A DNA stretch of 64,000 nt from WJMD01 sp964596015 (GTDB lineage Bacteria; Joyebacterota; Joyebacteria; Joyebacterales; Joyebacteraceae), in NCBI GenBank assembly GCA_964596015.1, contig CAZQSB010000001.1, forward strand, positions 122,404-186,403. Direction: 5' to 3'. Shown piece after piece: positions 27,186 through 35,882 of this stretch (position 1 is its first letter; each line of letters opens with the position of its first letter). A model generated the notes under the pieces. The model saw nothing but the letters and a program-made list of their open reading frames with translations. It was not told where the DNA came from and searched no databases. The position numbers and the translations under genes are program-made.

Positions 27186-28667
27186 ATGAACGCGCTCCTG
27201 GTCTACCCCGAGTTCCCCGACACCTTCTGGAGCATGAAGCACGCTCTCAGGCTGGCCGGCAAGAAGGCCACCGCGCCTCCGCTCGGCCTCGTCACCATCG
27301 CGGCCATGCTGCCCGACGACTGGTCTCTCCGGCTCGTCGACCTCAATATCGAGGATCTCGACGACAGCGATCTGGACTGGGCCGACGCCGTGCTCCTGAG
27401 CGGCATGATCATCCAGAGGGACGCCGCCCGGGCGATCATCGACCGCGCGAAGGCGAAGGGTCTGATGACCATCGCCGGCGGCCCGCTCTTCACGACGGAG
27501 CCCGAGAACTTCGACGACGTCGACCATCTCATTCTGGGCGAGGGCGAGGTGACGCTGCCCATGTTCCTTGCCGACCTCGAGAACGGCACGCCACGCCACG
27601 TCTACACGTCCGACGAACATCCCGACATCAGGAACTCCCCTGTGCCGCGGTGGGACATCGTGCATCCCACGGCCTACACGAACCGCTCCGTCCAGTACTC
27701 GCGCGGCTGCCCCCACAATTGCGACTTCTGCAGCGTGACCCAGCTCTTCGGTCACAGATGGCGCACCAAGACCGTCGAGCAGGTCATCGCTGAGCTGGAC
27801 GCCATCTACGACTCCGGATGGCGCAACTCGATCAACTTCGTGGACGACAATCTCGCCGGGCGCCCGAGGGTCCTCAAGGAAGAACTCCTCCCCGCCCTCA
27901 TCGAGTGGCGTCGCGGGAAGGACGCGATGCCGTTCGGCACCCAGATCGGCATCGAGATCGCGGACGACCCGGAGCTCATGGCGATGATGGTCGAGGCCGG
28001 GTTCGCCTCCGTCTTCATCGGCATCGAGTCCGTTGACGAGGCGAGTCTCTCTGAATGCAACAAGCGGCAGAACCAGAACCGCGACCTTCTCGAGGACGTC
28101 CGCCGCATCCAGCGCGCCGGCCTCATGGTGACCGGCGGCTTCATTGTGGGCTTCGACCACGACGAGCCGGCTGTCTTCGACCGCATGACCGAGTTCATCC
28201 AGAAGAGCGGCATCACGACCGCGATGGTCGGCGTCCTGCAGGCCCCGTCGGGAACGAAGCTCTTCGAGCGACTGCAGTCGGAGGGACGGATCGCCGGGGA
28301 GATGACGGGCGACAACGTGAACGGCCTCACGAACGTCGTGACCAAGATGGACCGTTCGACGCTGCAGCAGGGATACCGCCGCATGCTGCGCAGGCTGTAT
28401 TCGGCCGACCAGTACTACGCGCGCATCCGCACGTTCATCAGGAACTACCGACCGCCGAGACGCCGACCCCCGAGACTCCGCGGCTGGCACATCAGGGCGT
28501 TCTTCCAGGCGCTCTACGAGCTGGGGATCGCGCGACGCGACGGGTGGCGCTACCACGTCCTGCTCTGGTGGACGCTCTTCCACAAGCCCCGCGCGTTCCC
28601 GACGGCCATCACGCTGGCGATCGCCGGGTATCACTTCCAGCTTCTGGCCGACACTCTTCCCGAGTAG
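27186..28667 (+). CDS. B12-binding-type radical SAM protein
   Basis: A 493-residue protein. The first 150 residues resemble the cobalamin-binding-type Rossmann domain (LLVYPEFPDTFW; PPLGLVTIAAMLP; ILGEGEVTLPMFL) but show no DxHxxG, so B12 binding is uncertain. The radical SAM core has C175, C179 and C182 in YSRGCPHNCDFCSVT (CX3CX2C), binding a 4Fe-4S cluster and SAM. The C-terminal tail (YYARIRTFIRNYRP onward) matches the DUF4070 type. AAGGA precedes the ATG. Substrate unknown. Its end overlaps the convergent helicase gene by 59 bases. Confidence 0.85.
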   Translation: MNALLVYPEFPDTFWSMKHALRLAGKKATAPPLGLVTIAAMLPDDWSLRLVDLNIEDLDDSDLDWADAVLLSGMIIQRDAARAIIDRAKAKGLMTIAGGPLFTTEPENFDDVDHLILGEGEVTLPMFLADLENGTPRHVYTSDEHPDIRNSPVPRWDIVHPTAYTNRSVQYSRGCPHNCDFCSVTQLFGHRWRTKTVEQVIAELDAIYDSGWRNSINFVDDNLAGRPRVLKEELLPALIEWRRGKDAMPFGTQIGIEIADDPELMAMMVEAGFASVFIGIESVDEASLSECNKRQNQNRDLLEDVRRIQRAGLMVTGGFIVGFDHDEPAVFDRMTEFIQKSGITTAMVGVLQAPSGTKLFERLQSEGRIAGEMTGDNVNGLTNVVTKMDRSTLQQGYRRMLRRLYSADQYYARIRTFIRNYRPPRRRPPRLRGWHIRAFFQALYELGIARRDGWRYHVLLWWTLFHKPRAFPTAITLAIAGYHFQLLADTLPE

Positions 28668-30981
28668 TTCCGCCGACGATCAGCCGGAGAAGCAGCCTCG
28701 CCGATTCCTTGTCGGGGATCGGCCATCCACCCTGCGCGTCCGGGTCCTGCTGGATCGGGGGCCGAAGGACGGGCAGCCCGACGCACGACGGACATCCCTC
28801 CTCGCAAGGGCACTCCTCGACGAGGTCGAGACAGCCCCGCATCAGCTCCTCGAAGCGGTGGTATCCCTGCTCGACGAAGCCCAGGCCCCCCTCATAGCGG
28901 TCGTACAGGAACATCGTGGGCGCCCCGGTGTTCGAGCTTTCGACAATCCCTCCGATGTCCCGCCGGTCGCACATGGCGAAGAGCGGCAGCACGCTGATGG
29001 CCATGTTCCGGATGCCGACGAGCCCCTCGACGGGGTTCTTCCCCTGCTTCCTGACCGCGGCCATCACGTCCTTCGCGGGGATGAACCAGAGCGCGCGCGT
29101 CTCGAGATGGAAGGGCGGCAGGTCGAGATTGCACCAGCCGATGGAGTCCATCTTGTAGAACTGGATCTTCTTGAAGGCCGCCGTCACCCACGTGACCGTG
29201 GCGTCGCCGAAGACCAGCCGCCCGTCCTCCCGCGGAATGTGCTCGCGCTCCGCCTCGACGCGTATCGATGACTCGAGGATGGGTTGCGTGTAATAGTCGA
29301 CCTCCTTCTTCTCGACGTAGGCGATCTTCTGCTCGAGGTCGAGGTCGCGCACGAAGTAGGTCTCGCCCTCGTGAAGGTAGATCGCCTCCGGGTAGACGAG
29401 CTCGAGCGCCGACACTCCGTCGACGACACCGACCGTCTGGTTCTCGTTGCCGACGTCGACGATGGTGTACGTGTCGTCGGAGATGGTCCGGAGGCTCAAC
29501 TGGCGCGCGGGATACTCGGTCGAGGCCCAGTAGTGGCGTCCGTCGAGCTCCCGCACTTCATGGAACTCCTCAAGAAGATCCAGGATGGGCTCCGTCAGTT
29601 CACCGAAGAGCCTCTCGTCCTCCTCCCGGACCGGGAGTTCGAAGGCTGCGCATCGGAGGTGCTTCGCCAGGATGTAGCGGTTCTCGGGATCGATGACGGC
29701 GCTCTCCGGCGACTGACGGAAGAAGTACTCACCGTGACGCATGAGATACTGGTCGATCGGGTCGTTGTAGGCGACGAGAACGGCCAGCGACTCGTCGGAC
29801 GTCCTGCCCGCGCGGCCGGCCTGCTGCCACGAGCTCGCGATCGTTCCCGGGAAGCCGACGATGATGGCGGCGTCGAGGCTCCCCACGTCGATGCCGAGCT
29901 CGAGCGCGTTCGTGCTCGCGACGCCCATGAGCTCGCCGCTGAAGAGCTGACGCTCGATCTCGCGACGCTCCTCCGGCAGATAGCCTCCCCGGTAGGGGCG
30001 GATCTTCCGGGCATACTCGGGCTTGGTCCGGGCCAGCGTGTCCTTGGCGTACCTGTAGATGAGCTCGGCGACGACGCGCGCCCGGCCGAACGCGATCGTC
30101 TGAAAACCCGAGGCGATGAGCTCGGCCATGAGCCAGTGGCCCTCGACGTTCGAGCTTCGCCGCTCCATCTCCGCCTCGTCGAGGAACGGCGGGTTCCAGA
30201 GCACGAAGTACTTCCTGCCCCTGGGACTGCCGTCGGTGTCGACCGTCGCGAACGGCAGGCCGGTCAGCCGCTCCGCCAGCTCCCCCGGATTGGCGATGGT
30301 CGCGCTCGAGGCGATGAACTGCGGGTTCGAGCCGTAATGCTCGCACACCCGCCGGAGACGCCGGAGGACGTTCGCGACGTTCGAGCCGAAGATGCCGCGG
30401 TAGGTATGGATCTCGTCGACCACCACGTACCTGAGGTCCTTCAGGAAGCGGTTCCACTTGGCGTGATACGGGAGGATCGCGGCGTGGAGCATGTCGGGGT
30501 TCGAGAGGATGATGTTCCCCTCGTCGCGGAGCTTCCGCCGCGTGTGCCGCGTGGTGTCGCCGTCGTAGGTCCCCGAACGGACGGCCTCGCCGATGCGACG
30601 GTCGAGCTCGCGCAGCCTCACGAGCCCGCGCTGCTGGTCCTGCGCGAGCGCTTTCGTCGGGAAGAGATAGAGCGCCTTCGATGAGGGCTCCTCCAGGAGC
30701 GTCTCGATGACGGGGATGTTGTAGCAGAGCGTCTTGCCGGAGGCGGTGCCTGTCACGACCACGACGTTCCTGCCGTCGCGGACGCCCTCGATCGACTCGA
30801 CCTGATGCGAGTAGAGCCGTTCGATGCCGGCCGCCGTGAGCGCTTCGGAGAGAGGCGTCGGGAGAGGCTCCTCGAGCTCACCGTACCGCGCCTCGCGCGC
30901 GGGGACGACCTCGACATGGCTGATCTGTCCGCGGTAGTACCTGTGGTGCCGCAGCGATTCGAGGAACCCGGCGATGGTCAT
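28609..30981 (-). CDS. mrfA: YprA/MrfA-like DEAD/DEAH helicase with DUF1998 domain
   Basis: A 790-residue superfamily 2 helicase. Walker A is VTGTASGKT (near residue 80), Walker B VVVDEIH (189-192), motif VI region SWQQAGRAGRTSDES. The C-terminal DUF1998 region ends with clustered cysteines in EECPCEEGCPSCVG, expected to bind zinc or an Fe-S cluster as in MrfA. The frame reaches 31173, but MTIAGFLESLRHH at 30981 aligns with the family start. Nineteen bases separate it from the DUF5131 gene. The last 59 bases lie antisense to the radical SAM gene. Confidence 0.9.
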   Translation of the reverse strand: MTIAGFLESLRHHRYYRGQISHVEVVPAREARYGELEEPLPTPLSEALTAAGIERLYSHQVESIEGVRDGRNVVVVTGTASGKTLCYNIPVIETLLEEPSSKALYLFPTKALAQDQQRGLVRLRELDRRIGEAVRSGTYDGDTTRHTRRKLRDEGNIILSNPDMLHAAILPYHAKWNRFLKDLRYVVVDEIHTYRGIFGSNVANVLRRLRRVCEHYGSNPQFIASSATIANPGELAERLTGLPFATVDTDGSPRGRKYFVLWNPPFLDEAEMERRSSNVEGHWLMAELIASGFQTIAFGRARVVAELIYRYAKDTLARTKPEYARKIRPYRGGYLPEERREIERQLFSGELMGVASTNALELGIDVGSLDAAIIVGFPGTIASSWQQAGRAGRTSDESLAVLVAYNDPIDQYLMRHGEYFFRQSPESAVIDPENRYILAKHLRCAAFELPVREEDERLFGELTEPILDLLEEFHEVRELDGRHYWASTEYPARQLSLRTISDDTYTIVDVGNENQTVGVVDGVSALELVYPEAIYLHEGETYFVRDLDLEQKIAYVEKKEVDYYTQPILESSIRVEAEREHIPREDGRLVFGDATVTWVTAAFKKIQFYKMDSIGWCNLDLPPFHLETRALWFIPAKDVMAAVRKQGKNPVEGLVGIRNMAISVLPLFAMCDRRDIGGIVESSNTGAPTMFLYDRYEGGLGFVEQGYHRFEELMRGCLDLVEECPCEEGCPSCVGLPVLRPPIQQDPDAQGGWPIPDKESARLLLRLIVGGTTREECRPEAGSDTRRSPA

Positions 30982-31000
30982 GGGTGCAACTGCGCTCCGA

Positions 31001-31711
31001 TCATGTGACAGGGAACTGACTCCAGTGACGGCCTTCGAGCTCTCTGCCGTTCCGCTTCTTGTTGAAGCCGCCCCACTGCTTGAAGAAGAAGGGGACTCCC
31101 TTGGCCAGGCACTGGTCGCGGATATCCATGACCCACCGACCATCGATGGGTCTCGCTCCCGGCCCTGACTCACCGCCGACGATCACCCAGTCGATTCCCG
31201 AGAGATCCACGCCCTTGAGTGGCCCCAGCAGAGGTTCGAGAGAAAGGAACTTCAGAGCCGCTCCTGTGCCTCTCAGGCAATCCGCCCTCCAGAGGTAGTC
31301 GGCCGTCTCGATGCTCACGCCCATCCAGATATTGCCTGCCCAGGGAAGCTCGCTTGTGTACTTCGCAAGACGGTCGGCGCGCTTCGTCAGAACCTGGAAC
31401 CTGTGCCAGTATGCCTGGTTCATGGTCTTGAAGACGCGATGGATGAAGCTGAATTTGAGTTCCTCATGGAAGAGATCGCTCATCGAGTTGACGAAGACGT
31501 GACGCGGCTTCTTCCAGCGCAGGGGGATCTCCAAAGAGGACTCGTGGGGACTCAACTCGAATCCCCTCTCGTAGTTTGGGGAGCCCATTGCCTGCAGTCT
31601 TCGAGCCATGCGCTCGGCGTAGCAGTTGCGGCAGCCCGGGCTGATCTTCGTGCAACCTGTAACAGGGTTCCAGGTCGCGTCGGTCCATTCGATGCTGGAG
31701 TTGCCTGCCAT
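31001..31711 (-). CDS. Phage Gp37/Gp68-like DUF5131 protein (three-Cys motif)
   Basis: A 236-residue protein of the Gp37/Gp68 (DUF5131) family. The hallmark N terminus WTDATWNPVTGC is followed by SPGCRNCYAERMARRL, with C20, C27 and C30 (CX6CX2C), a cluster-binding pattern reminiscent of radical SAM proteins. Later conserved blocks include VFVNSMSDLFHE, FQVLTKRADRL and WVIVGGESGPGARP. Found in phages and accessory regions; biochemical role unsettled. It lies 17 bases after the TcmP-like gene, its usual partner. Base composition is visibly less GC-rich than neighbouring genes. Confidence 0.88.
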   Translation of the reverse strand: MAGNSSIEWTDATWNPVTGCTKISPGCRNCYAERMARRLQAMGSPNYERGFELSPHESSLEIPLRWKKPRHVFVNSMSDLFHEELKFSFIHRVFKTMNQAYWHRFQVLTKRADRLAKYTSELPWAGNIWMGVSIETADYLWRADCLRGTGAALKFLSLEPLLGPLKGVDLSGIDWVIVGGESGPGARPIDGRWVMDIRDQCLAKGVPFFFKQWGGFNKKRNGRELEGRHWSQFPVT

Positions 31712-31728
31712 AGAGGCTTCCCTCCCAT

Positions 31729-32583
31729 CTAGAACAGCTCCTGCTGAGGGATGGAGTACTTCCGAGCCTGCGCGAAGAACTCCCTTCCAAGAGCGTTGCG
31801 GCTGTAGAACACCAGGTGATAGAGAATCCTCCGGTTGCTCGGTAGTCGAATCGGCACAGCATGTTCGCGTCCGCCATGCTCGTACCCAAGTGACAACATG
31901 CGCTCGTCGTAGAGATCAAGAAGCAGTTTCTCGGGAGCATCCCCTGCTCTTCTAGCATCTTCGAGCCGCGCTCTCCAGTCTGGGACACCTGTGAAGCCAG
32001 CAACTGGATCCCTGTCTGAGGTTTCATAGCCCCGACAGAACCGAGCGAACTGCATTTCCGTTGGCACGAGCACGAGGAAGTCCATGTACCGCGTCGAGAG
32101 TTTCTCAACTGTCGCGAAGTCCAAGTTGCTCATACCCCAGGGGTCTGCGAAGCAGAAACCAAGGGAGCTCTCGCCTCGTCTGAGGGCAGGAAGGGCGTCC
32201 AGAACTTGATCCACCATCTCGTTCGTATTGCCCAGCAGAAAGCAACAGTCAGATCCCGGCTTGTACCTCAGCACCCGTGACCTGAGTGCGTCGAGACACT
32301 CCGCGTCCTGCTCGCAGAAGACGTAGTGCGTGAATGGCTCCTTCACCGACAAGGCAAGAAGAGGAGAGGTCAAGACGACACGGCCCGCGTCTACATCCAT
32401 CGCCTTGCCCGCACCGGCAAAGAGGTCCACATAGACCCTGTGAGTCCACTTCTTCTTCATCGAAGAAGAGAACAGCTCCGCATAGCCCAGCAGAAGCGAG
32501 TGCTTGCCCCGCGCGTAGCTCTTGATAGGGGGAGTCGGAAGACCGTCATCCTCAGCAGGCCCCAGTGCGTCTGGCATTCCCAT
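31729..32583 (-). CDS. tcmP: Three-Cys-motif partner protein, TcmP-like
   Basis: A 284-residue protein with methyltransferase-fold features: YVDLFAGAGK (53-60), TSPLLALSV, and FCFADPWGMSN (near 145), an arrangement like an S-adenosylmethionine site plus a catalytic DPxG/DPPW-type loop. The order matches TcmP, the partner regularly encoded beside DUF5131 'three-Cys' proteins, as here. The pair is less GC-rich than its surroundings, which suggests acquisition. Activity and target are unknown; nucleic-acid modification is a hypothesis. Two ATGs (32583, 32577) could start it. Confidence 0.8.
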   Translation of the reverse strand: MGMPDALGPAEDDGLPTPPIKSYARGKHSLLLGYAELFSSSMKKKWTHRVYVDLFAGAGKAMDVDAGRVVLTSPLLALSVKEPFTHYVFCEQDAECLDALRSRVLRYKPGSDCCFLLGNTNEMVDQVLDALPALRRGESSLGFCFADPWGMSNLDFATVEKLSTRYMDFLVLVPTEMQFARFCRGYETSDRDPVAGFTGVPDWRARLEDARRAGDAPEKLLLDLYDERMLSLGYEHGGREHAVPIRLPSNRRILYHLVFYSRNALGREFFAQARKYSIPQQELF

Positions 32584-32590
32584 CCCTCTC

Positions 32591-33010
32591 TCACTCCCCG
32601 ATGATCTTCACGAGGACGCGCTTCCGCCGCCCGCCGTCGAACTCGCCGTAGAAGACCTGCTCCCAGGGCCCGAAGTCAAGCTTCCCCGCCGTCACGGCGA
32701 CGACCACCTCCCGGCCCATCACCTGGCGCTTGAGGTGCGCGTCGCCGTTGTCCTCGCCGGTGCGGTTGTGCTCGTAGGCGCTGACGGGCTCGTGTGGCGC
32801 GAGCCGTTCGAGCCAGCGCTCGTAGTCCTTGTGGAGGCCCTTCTCGTCGTCATTGATGAAGACGGAGGCCGTGATGTGCATCGCATTCACGAGCACGAGC
32901 CCCTCGGTGACGCCCGACTCCTCGAGGGCCTCCTCGACCTGCGGCGTGATGTTGATGAACGCCCGTCTGCCGGGCGTGTTGAACCAGAGTTCCTTGCGAT
33001 ACGACGTCAT
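32591..33010 (-). CDS. yjbQ: YjbQ family protein (UPF0047)
   Basis: A 139-residue protein with the UPF0047 hallmarks: FINITPQVEEAL, VLVNAMHITASVFINDDE, HNRTGEDNGDAHLKRQVMG and GPWEQVFYGEFDGGRRKRV. Members are small cytoplasmic trimers annotated as secondary thiamine-phosphate synthases because some complement thiE mutants; the true role is unclear. The ATG overlaps the DUF3795 stop by four bases. Confidence 0.9.
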   Translation of the reverse strand: MTSYRKELWFNTPGRRAFINITPQVEEALEESGVTEGLVLVNAMHITASVFINDDEKGLHKDYERWLERLAPHEPVSAYEHNRTGEDNGDAHLKRQVMGREVVVAVTAGKLDFGPWEQVFYGEFDGGRRKRVLVKIIGE

Positions 33011-33444
33011 CCTGCCCCACCTTCCTCGTGGATCTTCCGCCTCAGTTCATCGAACCTCGGTGCGACCTCCTCAGCCCACCCTTCGATGCCGATCTCGCGG
33101 ATCCTCTCCAGGTTCCGGAGCGCGCCCTGATACTGGGGCCTTGCGTGGAACTCCGCAATGGTCTCACACGTCTCCCAGTCGTCGCACTCGACGCAGAGAC
33201 GGACGTTCCGCTCCCTTGCGCAGGCGAGGATCCTGCAGTCGGGGCTCCAGTGCCTGTCGAGCGGCCCCCGACAGCTCTCGCAGACGATGTCGCTCGCCTT
33301 GCACTCGACGCCGGCGTTCGCCACGAGCCATTCGGCGATCTTCTGCTGCGCCGCCGTGTTGCCAGTGATGTGCGCCTCCCGCATGTCGCAGACCCCGCAG
33401 TAGATGCCGCACGGCGCGAGCAGCTCCAGGTCGACTCTGTACAC
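33007..33444 (-). CDS. DUF3795 cysteine-rich protein
   Basis: A 145-residue protein. LAPCGIYCGVCDM at the N terminus and later VCESCRG, CRILACARERN and CVECDDWETC give at least nine cysteines, the usual DUF3795 layout, probably binding zinc. GTG at 33444 (YRVDLELLAPCGIYC) is chosen: GAGGGGG lies five bases upstream and the start avoids overlap with the next gene. An ATG at 33471 sits directly against its own SD-like GGAGG. Function unknown; coupled to yjbQ. Confidence 0.8.
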   Translation of the reverse strand: MYRVDLELLAPCGIYCGVCDMREAHITGNTAAQQKIAEWLVANAGVECKASDIVCESCRGPLDRHWSPDCRILACARERNVRLCVECDDWETCETIAEFHARPQYQGALRNLERIREIGIEGWAEEVAPRFDELRRKIHEEGGAG

Positions 33445-33454
33445 CGCTTCCCCC

Positions 33455-34363
33455 TCAGGCCCCGAGTTCATCCTCCAGGAGGTCCATCATCAGCTCCGCG
33501 TTGTTGGCGGCGTGGCCCGCGTGGCAGTTGTTGAAAAACGCATAGACCTTCTTCGCCCTCGACTCGAGATCGAGGAGCTTCGCGGACCACTCCGAGAGCT
33601 CGGCCCCGGAGTAGTCGTAGTCGTAGCGGTCGCCGCCCTTCCCCCACCAGTTCTTCGCGTTCCGACCGTGGAGCCTCACGTACCCGATGTCGGTCGTGGC
33701 CTCGACCACGGGCGGGATGAGGCCCTTGAGCGACGGCTCATCGACCGAGCAGTATCCGAGACCCTCTTCTCTGAGAAACGTGAAGGTTGAGTCGTCCATC
33801 CACGAGTCGTGGCGGAACTCGACGAAGAGCGGGTCGTCGGGAAGGCCGTTCCTGAGGTACGCGAGATGCTCCAGGGCCTCATCGTCCTTCTTGAACTTCC
33901 AGGGAAACTGCGCGAGGTACCCCCCGAACTTGCCCGCCTCACGGAACGGCGCGACGGCGTCCTGGAACGCGCGGAAGTGCGAGGGATCGTTCTCGATCTC
34001 GTGCGTCATCCCCTTGTAGAGCTTCACAACGAACTCGAACCCCGGCGGCGTCCTCCGCTCCATGCGCTCGAACATCCGAGGGTCGGGAACGCGATAGTAG
34101 CTCGTGTTGATCTCGACGACGTCGAAGTGCCGAACGTATTCCTCGAGCATGCGGTTCCTGGGAGTGCGCTCGGGATAGAACGTGCCGACCCAGTCGGCGA
34201 AGCTGTATCCGGAGGTCCCGATGCGGATGCGTCCCTCGCGCCCGAACCAGCGGACCCCGGGCGGGCTCTCCCTGCTGTCCCAGGCTCCCGCGCCGTCGGC
34301 GAGTCCGTTCCTCTTCTTCGGAAGGTCGCCGAACAGGTCGCCCTGCGCGTTGTTGGCTCTCAC
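33455..34363 (-). CDS. DUF72 family protein (YecE-like)
   Basis: A 302-residue TIM-barrel-like protein. IRIGTSGYSFADWVGTFYPE is the classic DUF72 opening; VEINTSYYRVPDP, KLYKGMTHEI, LAQFPWKFKK, VEFRHDSW and VRLHGRN follow in the expected order. The extension before the domain contains GDLFGDLP. The start is GTG at 34363 with GGAGG upstream; the frame reaches a TTG at 34384. Biochemical function of DUF72 is not established, though it is frequent near DNA-repair genes, as here beside dinB. Confidence 0.87.
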   Translation of the reverse strand: MRANNAQGDLFGDLPKKRNGLADGAGAWDSRESPPGVRWFGREGRIRIGTSGYSFADWVGTFYPERTPRNRMLEEYVRHFDVVEINTSYYRVPDPRMFERMERRTPPGFEFVVKLYKGMTHEIENDPSHFRAFQDAVAPFREAGKFGGYLAQFPWKFKKDDEALEHLAYLRNGLPDDPLFVEFRHDSWMDDSTFTFLREEGLGYCSVDEPSLKGLIPPVVEATTDIGYVRLHGRNAKNWWGKGGDRYDYDYSGAELSEWSAKLLDLESRAKKVYAFFNNCHAGHAANNAELMMDLLEDELGA

Positions 34364-34415
34364 CTCGTGCCGTCCTCCCTGCAAGTGCCTGCCGCCCGCC
34401 GGCGGCTTCGAACCA

Positions 34416-35846
34416 CTATCGTCGCGGGCCGCCCCCGTCGTCGATGTCCTGGAACCTCAGCATGTCGGAGGGGCTCGACGAGAGGCCCGGCGGCAGCGCG
34501 ATGGTGTCGAGATGGGGAGCGGCGTCGTGCCATCCCGCCATGATCGACTGCGGCCGGTCCTCGCCCAGCCCCATCCGCATGAAGCGCGGCTCCGACACGC
34601 GGTGCTTCGAGTACCACATCTTCGCGTTCCTCGAGACGAGGCGGGCGCGCGTGATGGCCTCCTCCCCGAACTTATCACGGATCGCGTCGAGAGCGTTCAG
34701 GAGCTTCCGGTGCGAGTCCTCGTCCTTCTGCCGGAAGAGGTCGACCTGCAGAACGTCCGGCACCCGGACGAGCCCCGAGCAGTTGACCCCCACGAGCCTG
34801 ATGGCCTGTCCCGGGCGCCAGTGACGGTGCATGAGGTCGCGCGCGACGCGGTAGATGACCCTCTCCTCGTCGGTGTAGAACTTGATCTTCCTCTGACGGC
34901 CCACCGAGTCGAAATCCGAGAACCTGAGGCGCATGGAGATGACGTCCCCCATGTACTCCTTCTTCCGCATGCGCCTCGCTACCTGGTCGCAGAGGCGAAG
35001 GAGCACCTTCTCGGCCTCGCGGATGTCCCACGTGTCCTCGGGCAGCGTGTGTTCATGCCCCATCGACTTGACCGGCATCCCTTCGTAGTAGGGAACGACC
35101 GGCGTGTCGTCCTGCCCGCACGCCATCAGGTGGAGGATCTCCCCCATGATGCCGAAGCGGCGCCGGAGCATGGCGACCGGGAACTCCGAGAGCTCTCCGA
35201 TGGTCGTGACCCCCATCATGCCGAGGGCCACGGCGGTCTTCGTCCCGACGCCCCAGATGTCGGTGACCGGACGGTCGCGGAAGACCTTCATGAACTCGCC
35301 CGGGTAGATGACGGTCATGCCGTCGGGCTTGTCTCTCCCTGAGCACATCTTGGCGACGAGCTTGTTCGGGCCGATGCCGACCGACGCGGTGATGCCGAAA
35401 CGCTTCCGGATCGTCTCCTTGATCTCCCGGGCGACCTCGGTCGCGTTCTCCCACGTGCACTCGGTCCCGGTCATCTCGACGAACGCCTCGTCGATCGAGT
35501 ACGGCTCGACGATGGTCGAGTAGGACTTGTAGATGCGCAGGAGTTCGAGCGAGACGTAGATGTACTGGCCCGGATTCCCCTCGACGGCGACGACGTGCGG
35601 GCAGCGCCGGAACGCCTCCGCCGTCGGCATCGCCGAGTGGATGCCGTACTCGCGCGCCTCGTACGACGCGGCCGCCACGACGCTCCTGGTGGTCGGCTTG
35701 CCGCTGACGATGACCGGCAGGCCACGGAGTTTCGGTCGGCACATCACCTCGACCGACGCGAAGAACGCGTCCATGTCGATGTGGAAGACAAGGCGCTCAT
35801 CCCTTGATGAGCCGACGCGCGCTTCCTTTCTGTGACGTCCCAGCAT
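34416..35846 (-). CDS. dinB: DNA polymerase IV (Y family)
   Basis: A 476-residue translesion polymerase. Catalytic acidic residues: D24 in FHIDMDAFFASVE, and D119-E120 in PYSIDEAFVEM. Thumb and little-finger regions follow (SVGIGPNKLVAKMCSG; WGVGTKTAVALG). QVDLF at 367-371 fits the beta-clamp-binding consensus. About 100 residues follow the clamp motif, longer than the usual 350-residue family, and contain VSRNAKMWYSKHRV. The ATG has GAGAGG upstream. It lies in a repair cluster with an Fpg/Nei glycosylase and LexA; no LexA site was seen directly upstream. Confidence 0.93.
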   Translation of the reverse strand: MLGRHRKEARVGSSRDERLVFHIDMDAFFASVEVMCRPKLRGLPVIVSGKPTTRSVVAAASYEAREYGIHSAMPTAEAFRRCPHVVAVEGNPGQYIYVSLELLRIYKSYSTIVEPYSIDEAFVEMTGTECTWENATEVAREIKETIRKRFGITASVGIGPNKLVAKMCSGRDKPDGMTVIYPGEFMKVFRDRPVTDIWGVGTKTAVALGMMGVTTIGELSEFPVAMLRRRFGIMGEILHLMACGQDDTPVVPYYEGMPVKSMGHEHTLPEDTWDIREAEKVLLRLCDQVARRMRKKEYMGDVISMRLRFSDFDSVGRQRKIKFYTDEERVIYRVARDLMHRHWRPGQAIRLVGVNCSGLVRVPDVLQVDLFRQKDEDSHRKLLNALDAIRDKFGEEAITRARLVSRNAKMWYSKHRVSEPRFMRMGLGEDRPQSIMAGWHDAAPHLDTIALPPGLSSSPSDMLRFQDIDDGGGPRR

Positions 35847-35882
35847 GGTCGCCTCTCTCGGGGAGAGAGAACTCCCCGTCGT

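Noticed and set aside
31001..32583. Calling the DUF5131-TcmP pair a prophage
   Set aside because: No integrase, structural, lysis or attachment sequences are near; only two genes differ in composition.
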